The position numbers were made by a program, and so were the translations under genes. A DNA stretch of 9,442 nt, from contig CALEMZ010000182.1 of assembly GCA_937910975.1 (NCBI GenBank), positions 1 through 9,442 of the forward strand, in the 5' to 3' direction. The notes under the pieces were generated by a model. The model saw only the letters and a program-made list of their open reading frames with translations. It was not told where the DNA came from and did not search any database. Below, one piece after another: positions 1 to 5,663 of this stretch (position 1 is the stretch's first letter; each line of letters starts with the position of its first letter). The stretch comes from an uncultured Pseudorhodobacter sp. (lineage in GTDB: Bacteria; Pseudomonadota; Alphaproteobacteria; Rhodobacterales; Rhodobacteraceae).

Positions 1-1739
1 ACCGCGTTCTTGTCTTCGATGAAATCGCCAAGCTGGCTGTCTTCCTCGTCGCCAATAGGGGTTTCCAGTGAAATCGGCTCCTTGGCGATCTTCATCACCT
101 TGCGAACCTTTTCCAAAGGCATCTGCAGCTTTTCGGCCAATTCTTCCGGCGTCGGCTCGCGGCCAATTTCATGAAGCATCTGCCGACCTGTGCGCACCAG
201 CTTGTTGATCGTCTCGATCATATGCACCGGAATACGGATCGTGCGGGCCTGATCCGCGATCGATCGCGTGATCGCCTGACGGATCCACCATGTTGCATAA
301 GTGCTAAACTTATAGCCACGACGGTATTCGAATTTATCCACGGCCTTCATCAGGCCGATATTGCCTTCCTGAATAAGATCAAGGAATTGCAAGCCGCGGT
401 TCGTGTACTTCTTGGCAATCGAGATAACAAGCCGAAGGTTCGCTTCGACCATTTCCTTCTTGGCCTGGCGGGCTTCTTTTTCGCCCTTCTGCACTTGGTT
501 CACGATGCGGCGGAATTCGGAAATATCGACTCCCACGTAGGATCCGACCTGCGCCATTTCCTCGCGCAACTCCTCCACCTTCGGGCGAGATTTCTCCATC
601 AGGGCCTGCCAGCCGCGCCCATCCTTGGCGGCCATACGGTCACACCATGTCGGGTCAAGCTCATAGCCCTGATATTCGTCGATAAACTCACGACGGTTGA
701 TCCGGGCCTGGTCGGCCAGCTTCACCATACCGGAGTTGATCGCCATAATCCGTCGGTTGATGCCGTAAAGCTGGTCGATCAGGGCTTCGATCCGGTTGTT
801 GTGCAGGTGCAACTCATTGACCAGCAAAACAATTTGGGATCTCAACTTTTGATAGGCATCTTCCTCTTTGGTCGAGAACAAGTCCTTCCTGTTCATCGTT
901 GCCGACATGCGCAGATTTTGCATCTCAGCCAGCATCTCATAGTCATGCGCGATGACTTCAAGCGTCTCCAGCACGCGCGGCTTCAGCGCCGCTTCCATAG
1001 CCGCCAGCGACATGTTGGAGGCTTCGTCATCCTCATCATCATCATCACTGCGCGACAGCGGGTTGCCATCTGCGTCCAGCTCAGGGCCGGAATTGGCATC
1101 GCGGGTGGGCGCGGCCTCGGCACCCGGCAAGCCCTGACTCACCAGATCCTCGTCGCCCTCGCCTTCGCCCTCCATGCCCCGACCAAAGGTTGTTTCAAGG
1201 TCAATCACATCGCGCAGCAAAATATCTTCGCTCAGTAATTCGTCGCGCCAGATGGTGATGGCCTGAAACGTCAGCGGGCTTTCACACAGGCCCGCAATCA
1301 TAGTGTTGCGCCCGGCCTCAATCCGCTTGGCGATGGCAATCTCGCCCTCGCGGCTCAACAGTTCAACCGAGCCCATCTCGCGCAAATACATGCGTACCGG
1401 GTCATCCGTGCGGTCCAGCGCCTCCGCCGTCGCGCCCGACAAGGCAACCTCGCGTGAACCGGAACCGGTTTCCACCAGCTCCCCGCCCGTCGCGCTGTCT
1501 TCCATTTCGTCTTCTTCGGTAACCTGGATACCCATTTCCGACAGCATCGACATTACGTCTTCGATCTGGTCAGACGACACCTGCTCCGGCGGCAGCACCG
1601 CGTTCAGCTGATCATAGGTGATATAGCCACGCTCGCGTGCATCCGCTATCATCTTCTTGATGGCAGCCTGGCTCATATCAAGCGAGGAATCGGTCTCTTG
1701 ATCTTCTTGCTTGCTGTCGTCTGCGTCTTTGGCTGCCAT
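1..1739 (-). CDS. rpoD: RNA polymerase primary sigma factor RpoD (sigma-70), C-terminus cut by window edge
   Basis: This is the housekeeping sigma factor, which directs core RNA polymerase to -10/-35 promoters in the cytoplasm. The frame opens with ATG at 1739 and stays open to the window edge, giving 579 codons. Family members are usually about 660 residues, so roughly the last 80-90 (region 4, which contacts the -35 element) lie outside. Region 1.1 is seen near residues 24-75 and region 1.2 includes DDPVRMYLREMG. A long non-conserved domain follows, with an acidic run DDDDEDDE at residues 232-239. Region 2 begins near residue 429 (EMVEANLRLVISIAKKYTNR) and continues through LDLIQEGNIGLMKAVDKFEY to the promoter-melting segment with the WW pair at 484-485. 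Region 3 ends with SLETPIGDEEDSQLGDF. The start is supported by a well-spaced AGGAG. It lies 199 bp downstream of dnaG in the same direction, a common arrangement. The identity is certain; only the end is missing. Confidence 0.98.
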   Translation of the reverse strand, partial: MAAKDADDSKQEDQETDSSLDMSQAAIKKMIADARERGYITYDQLNAVLPPEQVSSDQIEDVMSMLSEMGIQVTEEDEMEDSATGGELVETGSGSREVALSGATAEALDRTDDPVRMYLREMGSVELLSREGEIAIAKRIEAGRNTMIAGLCESPLTFQAITIWRDELLSEDILLRDVIDLETTFGRGMEGEGEGDEDLVSQGLPGAEAAPTRDANSGPELDADGNPLSRSDDDDEDDEASNMSLAAMEAALKPRVLETLEVIAHDYEMLAEMQNLRMSATMNRKDLFSTKEEDAYQKLRSQIVLLVNELHLHNNRIEALIDQLYGINRRIMAINSGMVKLADQARINRREFIDEYQGYELDPTWCDRMAAKDGRGWQALMEKSRPKVEELREEMAQVGSYVGVDISEFRRIVNQVQKGEKEARQAKKEMVEANLRLVISIAKKYTNRGLQFLDLIQEGNIGLMKAVDKFEYRRGYKFSTYATWWIRQAITRSIADQARTIRIPVHMIETINKLVRTGRQMLHEIGREPTPEELAEKLQMPLEKVRKVMKIAKEPISLETPIGDEEDSQLGDFIEDKNA

Positions 1740-1744
1740 GGATG

Positions 1745-1749
1745 CTCCT
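1745..1749 (-). promoter_or_regulatory. rpoD ribosome binding site
   Basis: AGGAG on the minus strand lies 5 nt before the ATG at 1739. It fixes this ATG as the rpoD start. It sits within a short palindrome CCTATAGG (1747-1754), which could partly hide the site in the mRNA; that effect is inference only. Confidence 0.8.
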
Positions 1750-1778
1750 ATAGGCCGCGTGGTCTGGTCTGGTGAAAC

Positions 1779-1819
1779 CGAATCACTCGGTCGAATGTAC
1801 GAATCATTAGCGCGAATCA
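1779..1819. repeat. Cluster of four CGAATCA-type heptamers upstream of rpoD
   Basis: On the plus strand, CGAATCA occurs at 1779-1785, 1800-1806 and 1813-1819, and a related CGAATGT at 1792-1798. On the rpoD coding strand this reads TGATTCG. The start-to-start distances are 13, 8 and 13 bp, so the set looks like two 13-bp-spaced pairs. It lies about 40-80 bp upstream of the rpoD ATG, where a regulator or promoter would act. I do not recognise the motif as a known operator. It could be a protein binding array or chance similarity; the copies themselves are plain in the sequence. Confidence 0.5.
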
Positions 1820-1888
1820 CAGGAGGGGAAAGGCATTCGCCTTATTTCTCCGGTGATTTGCCCGTTTATCAGCTTTTTGCGGCAAGTT

Positions 1889-1917
1889 AAAAGGGCTGTC
1901 CGTCGGATTTTATGCCC
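1889..1917 (-). terminator. Possible weak hairpin terminator after dnaG
   Basis: About 22 bp past the dnaG stop, the minus strand reads GGGC (1917-1914), a 17-nt loop with an inner TCC/GGA pairing, then GCCC (1896-1893) and TTTT (1892-1889). The position and T tract fit an intrinsic terminator, but the outer stem is only 4 bp and the loop is long. It may be partial or non-functional, letting dnaG transcripts run into rpoD. Confidence 0.25.
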
Positions 1918-1938
1918 CTGCTGCAAAGCGGCGTCGTT

Positions 1939-3909
1939 TCAGCTTTTTGTGCGGCCATTACGGCCAAAATCTATCCGATCCCACAGGTTGCGGGCCTGCT
2001 CCAGTTCCTCGCGGTTCATTTCAACCCCATTTTCTGCGACAAAGCCTTCACCCTTCACCGCCTCTGGCCCTTTGGCGGCGGAGAACCTTGCCTCATTGGC
2101 TTGCGCCAACCGCCATGTCAGCCCCTCATCGGCAAGCCCGGTCAAATCCTCTGCCGCCTCAGTCACTTCTCGCCGCCCGCTCCGGGCCGAACGCAACTTG
2201 CGCAGCATATCGCTGATGCAAACCGCTGCGTAATCCGGGTCTGTCGCCCTTAGAATGGGTGGTGCCGTCATGACATGGCTTTGATGAAAGAGAGTTTCAA
2301 CCACCGCGCGGTGCTCTTCTTTCAGCTTTTCAATACTCGACCCCATGTCTGCGTGGCTTTGGTGCAAAAGGGCAAGGCGCAAGCGGTCTTCGTGCGGGTC
2401 GGTCATGTCCAGCCGCTCCAACGCCGCCTCGAAGCGCAGGATCAGGCTGGGATGGATCAAAAGTGCTGCAAGCACCACCTGCTCCACCATACGCTCATCA
2501 TTGATGCCAAGCGCTAGGGCCGACGATTTGGTCGTGGCCACCGGGCGCGGCTCTGGCTGCCATGGCTTGCCCTTGCCGCGCGCACCGGGCGTCCATTCCC
2601 TTTGCTGGCCGGGTTTGCGGCTCGACTGGCCAAACAAATCCTCGCGCAGGCGTTTGATCTCCTCGCCGTAATGGCCACGGATCGAACCATCCTTGATGCG
2701 CATAAGTGCTGTGCGCAGGGTCTTATCAAGGGCGGCCTTGCGTTCGGGGCTGTCAAACACACGGCCCTCGGTTTCGCGCTTCCACAGCAGGTTGACCATG
2801 GACTGCGCCGCCTCCAGCACCGTCTGCATCGCATCTGCCCCTTGGGCTTTGAGCAAATCATCCGGGTCCATCCCCGGCGGCAGCACGGCAAAGCGCAGCC
2901 CCTGCCCTGCCTCCAGAAGCGGCAGCGCCAGATCAATCACCCGCAACGCCGCCCGCAGCCCAGCCGTATCGCCGTCAAGGGCAATCACCGGCTCGGGCGA
3001 GACGCGCCACATCAGGCGCAGCTGGTCCTCGGTCACGGCCGTGCCCAAGGGGGCCACCGTGGCGGTAAACCCGGCCTCGCAAAGCGCAATCACATCCATA
3101 TAGCCTTCGGCCACGATCAGCGGCTTGCCTTTTCCTGCGGCCTCACGCGCGGGGCCAAGGTTGAAAAGGTTGCGGCCCTTGTCGAACAACTCGGTTTCCG
3201 GCCCGTTAAGGTATTTTGCCCGCGCATTCGGGTCGAGGCTACGCCCGCCAAGGCTGATCGCGCGGCCGCGCCCATCGCGAATCGGAAAGATGATGCGCCC
3301 GCGAAACCGATCATAAGGCGGGCGACCATCATCAGAGGCAGCACAAACGCCGGAATCCACGATCAGATCGGGGGCGAAACCCTTGGCCGTCAGCGCCGCA
3401 AACACGCCCTGACGTGCATCCGGGGCCCAGCCAATTTCCCAACGATCCTGTGCGGTTGCGTCCAATCCACGGCGGTCCAGATACTCCCGCGCCGTCAGCC
3501 CTCCGGCGGTTTTGAGCTGGAGGCGGAAGTATTTCACCGCCTCCTCCATCACCTCAACCAACTGGCTGCGCCGATCCGCCTTTTTGGCGGCTTGCGGGTC
3601 ACGGGCCGGCATCGGCAGGCCCGCCTCACGCGCCAAAAGCTCCACCGCCTCCATGAAGCCGAGGTTCTCGGTTTCCATGATGAAGGTCAGCGCGTCACCC
3701 TTGGCTTGGCAGCCAAAGCAGTAATAAAACCCTTTGCGATCATCGGCATGAAAGCTTGCAGATTTTTCCTGATGGAAAGGGCAAGGCGCCCACATATCGC
3801 CCTTGCCCTGATTGGATTTGCGCATGTCCCAAACCACCTTGCGCCCAACGACTTGGGACAGCGAGATGCGGGTGCGCAATTCGTCAAGGAAACCGGGTGG
3901 TAAACTCAT
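1939..3909 (-). CDS. dnaG: DNA primase DnaG
   Basis: DnaG synthesises the short RNA primers for leading- and lagging-strand DNA replication and works with the replicative helicase DnaB. At 656 residues it is the usual length for the alphaproteobacterial enzyme. The N-terminal CHC2 zinc-binding domain shows C43, H46, C64 and C67 (CPFH and CFGC). The catalytic core contains KYLNGPETELFDKGRNLF near 232-249. The TOPRIM metal-binding residues are visible as E268 in VAEGYMD and D312/D314 in ALDGDTAG. The basic stretch at about 428-460 is probably the linker to the C-terminal helicase-interaction domain, which is less conserved. The ATG at 3909 gives the standard family N-terminus MSLPPGFLDELRTRISLSQV. 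No strong Shine-Dalgarno precedes it, and a promoter-like element lies right next to the start. It is followed by rpoD. All key residues are present and no damage is seen. Confidence 0.98.
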   Translation of the reverse strand: MSLPPGFLDELRTRISLSQVVGRKVVWDMRKSNQGKGDMWAPCPFHQEKSASFHADDRKGFYYCFGCQAKGDALTFIMETENLGFMEAVELLAREAGLPMPARDPQAAKKADRRSQLVEVMEEAVKYFRLQLKTAGGLTAREYLDRRGLDATAQDRWEIGWAPDARQGVFAALTAKGFAPDLIVDSGVCAASDDGRPPYDRFRGRIIFPIRDGRGRAISLGGRSLDPNARAKYLNGPETELFDKGRNLFNLGPAREAAGKGKPLIVAEGYMDVIALCEAGFTATVAPLGTAVTEDQLRLMWRVSPEPVIALDGDTAGLRAALRVIDLALPLLEAGQGLRFAVLPPGMDPDDLLKAQGADAMQTVLEAAQSMVNLLWKRETEGRVFDSPERKAALDKTLRTALMRIKDGSIRGHYGEEIKRLREDLFGQSSRKPGQQREWTPGARGKGKPWQPEPRPVATTKSSALALGINDERMVEQVVLAALLIHPSLILRFEAALERLDMTDPHEDRLRLALLHQSHADMGSSIEKLKEEHRAVVETLFHQSHVMTAPPILRATDPDYAAVCISDMLRKLRSARSGRREVTEAAEDLTGLADEGLTWRLAQANEARFSAAKGPEAVKGEGFVAENGVEMNREELEQARNLWDRIDFGRNGRTKS

Positions 3910-3915
3910 ACTCTA

Positions 3916-3944
3916 TATATCGGACTTGCGTACGCTATAGGCAA
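3916..3944 (-). promoter_or_regulatory. Candidate dnaG promoter, possibly giving a leaderless mRNA
   Basis: On the minus strand TTGCCT (3944-3939) is followed after 17 bp by GATATA (3921-3916). The -35 is fairly close to TTGACA; the -10 is a weak match to TATAAT but lies in an AT-rich patch of an otherwise GC-rich region. If the last base of the -10 is position -7, +1 falls on the A of the dnaG ATG. The spacer carries the palindrome GCGTACGC (3928-3935), and CTTGC/GCAAG arms (3925-3929 and 3941-3945) frame it, so a repressor could bind here. This is a prediction from sequence only. Confidence 0.4.
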
Positions 3945-3958
3945 GCGGCGGCTTTACC

Positions 3959-3981
3959 AAAACGGACGGCAGGGTACCTGC
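3959..3981 (-). terminator. Small hairpin after the M20 hydrolase gene, possible terminator
   Basis: Immediately after the hydrolase stop codon the minus strand reads GCAGG, loop TAC, CCTGC (3981-3969), then CGTCCG and TTTT (3962-3959). The stem is perfect but only 5 bp, and the T run is short and set 6 nt away. It could end the sarcosine oxidase transcript before dnaG, or only slow polymerase. It is the only terminator-like structure in the 72-bp gap. Confidence 0.3.
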
Positions 3982-5133
3982 TCAGCCGCAGATCTGGCGC
4001 GTCACCCGCTCAAACACCCGCGCGCCAATGGGGATCAGGCTGTCGGGGAAATCATAATCGGGGTTGTGCAGGGCTGGGTGATCAAGCCCAGCGCCGAGGA
4101 AAAACATCGCCCCTTTGGTGCCTGTCACATTGCTGAACCGGCCGAAATCCTCGGATGCGCGTTCGGGCAGATCGCCGATAGAATACCGAATGCCAAGCGC
4201 ATCGAAGGCCCGGGCCAGTTGCGCCGTGGCCTCAGGGTCATTGATCGAGGCCCCGAAATCATCGTGATAGGTGATGGTAACGGTCAAGCCATGCGCCGCT
4301 GCTTCCGCTGCAACCAAAGCTTCCGCTTCGGCGCGCAGGGCGGCCATCGGCCCATCAGTCATGGTGCGAAGTGTAACCCAAACTTCGCCGTAACCCGGCG
4401 CGATACCGAAAGCCGGCTCACCCAGATTGGCATGGGTGACGGTGGCAAGCCGGTAATCGGGGCCAAGGTCGCCGCCCGGCCCAAGCGCGCCCAAGGCAGG
4501 GATCAGCCGCGCCAGTGCCAGCCCCGGCGAGGTGCCGAATTCGGGTTGCGCCGCGTGGCTGGTTTTGCCCTCCAGCGCAATTTTCATGCCGACCGAGGCG
4601 CAGTTCACCGGGCCGTCCGCCAGCCAGCATTCACCCAGCTTGCAGCCCGGCATATTGTGCAAAGAAAACGCCCAATCCGGGCGGAGTGCGGCATATTTCG
4701 GATCGGCAACCACGGCGGCGGCCCCCGAACCATCTTCTTCCGCCGGTTGGAACATCAAGATCACCCGACCCGTCGCGGGGCGCTGCCGCGAGAGCAGCCG
4801 CCCCAGCGCCAGCAAAATGGTCATATGCCCGTCATGGCCGCACAGATGCCCCTTGCCATCAATGGTCGAGCGGTGCGGCGCATCCGTGATTTCATGGATC
4901 GGCAGGGCGTCCAGCTCACAGCGAAAAAGAATGCCCGGCCCCGGTTTCGCGCCCTCAAACACCGCAGCAACCCCATGCCCGCCAAGGCCCGTCACCACCT
5001 GATCGGGGCGCAAAGCACCCAATGCGGCCACGACGCGCCCTGCGGTCACCAACTCTTCGCGCGACACTTCGGGAAAGCGGTGCAGATCACGGCGAAAAGC
5101 CGTCAGCTCCGCGATATCGCTATTGGTCAGCAT
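3982..5133 (-). CDS. M20D-type metal-dependent amidohydrolase (N-acyl amino acid hydrolase family)
   Basis: This is a cytoplasmic M20-family amidohydrolase of the hippurate/indole-acetyl-amino-acid hydrolase type, which cleaves an amide bond between an acyl group and an amino acid or amine using a two-metal centre. Counting from the ATG at 5133 (383 residues, normal length), the expected ligands are visible: C98 and H100 in CGHDGH, E132/E133 in PAEEDGSGA, H159 in LHNMPG and H356 in LHNPDYDFPD. The start of the inserted dimerisation domain is marked by EGKTSHAAQPEFGTSPG near 188-204, and ASEDFGRF near 326-333 is typical. A GTG at 5136 is an alternative start one codon upstream. The ATG shares one base with the soxG stop (TGATG), so translation is probably coupled to soxG. 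No signal peptide is seen. The substrate cannot be read from sequence. The operon position suggests a conjugate that yields sarcosine, glycine or a related amine, which is inference. Confidence 0.9.
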   Translation of the reverse strand: MLTNSDIAELTAFRRDLHRFPEVSREELVTAGRVVAALGALRPDQVVTGLGGHGVAAVFEGAKPGPGILFRCELDALPIHEITDAPHRSTIDGKGHLCGHDGHMTILLALGRLLSRQRPATGRVILMFQPAEEDGSGAAAVVADPKYAALRPDWAFSLHNMPGCKLGECWLADGPVNCASVGMKIALEGKTSHAAQPEFGTSPGLALARLIPALGALGPGGDLGPDYRLATVTHANLGEPAFGIAPGYGEVWVTLRTMTDGPMAALRAEAEALVAAEAAAHGLTVTITYHDDFGASINDPEATAQLARAFDALGIRYSIGDLPERASEDFGRFSNVTGTKGAMFFLGAGLDHPALHNPDYDFPDSLIPIGARVFERVTRQICG

Positions 5134-5663
5134 CACAGCGCCTGTCGCGCCGCCTGCATCTTCATCGCGGCCTCAATCTCATGCCATGCCGTTCGTGCCA
5201 TGGAGCGAAAGACCATCAGCTCAAACCCATCCTTATGCCGCATCAAGATCACCCCCATATGCCCAAGCGACGACCGCGCAGCGGCACCCATGCCGCGCAG
5301 GTCCACTGGCACAAGGCGCGCAAGCACATCCTCGGCCCCGGCCCCCGTCAGCGACAGGGCCGCCCAACCATCGCTTTGGTCGGTCAGCGCCGCAATCTCA
5401 GCCCAATCGCCCGGCGCTGCCCCGATCAAAAACGCCTGCCCCCGGCCTGTCCAAGCCAGCCGCACAGCGCCCTTTGCCCGCAGCTCATTCGGCTTTGGAA
5501 AGGCAAGGCCCAAGGGCTTCAACGCCGCCGCCAGCGCCTTTTCCTGCCCGGCGTAAGGGGCGATCGATGTAACCTGCCCCAGATCAACCTCCGCCAGCGT
5601 TAACCCTGCCAGCGTAATCGGCCCCTGCCCTGCCAATGCAGATTTTGCGATCAACTCAACCAC
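5133..5663 (-). CDS. soxG: Sarcosine oxidase gamma subunit SoxG
   Basis: This is the small gamma subunit of heterotetrameric sarcosine oxidase, a protein distantly related to the folate-binding GcvT fold that packs against the alpha subunit; it has no known catalytic residues. It has 176 residues, slightly short of the usual 180-200. Recognisable family segments are TDQSDGWAALSLTG near residues 92-105, LARLVPVDLR near 113-122, and the C-terminal VFRSMARTAWHEIEAAM. The start is GTG at 5663, inside the end of soxA (8-bp overlap). It is supported by a strong G-rich ribosome binding site 9 nt upstream; an ATG start would lose conserved N-terminal sequence. Its stop overlaps the start of the hydrolase gene. 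The family as a whole is poorly conserved, but its place after soxA makes the call firm. Confidence 0.95.
   Translation of the reverse strand: MVELIAKSALAGQGPITLAGLTLAEVDLGQVTSIAPYAGQEKALAAALKPLGLAFPKPNELRAKGAVRLAWTGRGQAFLIGAAPGDWAEIAALTDQSDGWAALSLTGAGAEDVLARLVPVDLRGMGAAARSSLGHMGVILMRHKDGFELMVFRSMARTAWHEIEAAMKMQAARQAL

Noticed and set aside
171..1238. Plus-strand open frame of 355 codons opposite rpoD
   Set aside because: RpoD on the minus strand is unmistakable over this stretch; the opposite frame has no independent support.
1761..1773. Short tandem GGTCT repeat in the rpoD leader
   Set aside because: Only two and a half 5-bp units; too short to support a function.
2602..3903. Plus-strand open frame of 433 codons opposite dnaG
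   Set aside because: Composition is that of a shadow frame, and the minus strand carries all primase motifs.
4066..5556. Plus-strand open frame of 496 codons opposite the hydrolase and soxG
   Set aside because: It crosses a gene boundary on the other strand, is rich in Arg, Pro, His and Gln as expected of a GC-rich antisense frame, and shows no family motifs. The minus-strand genes explain the DNA fully.
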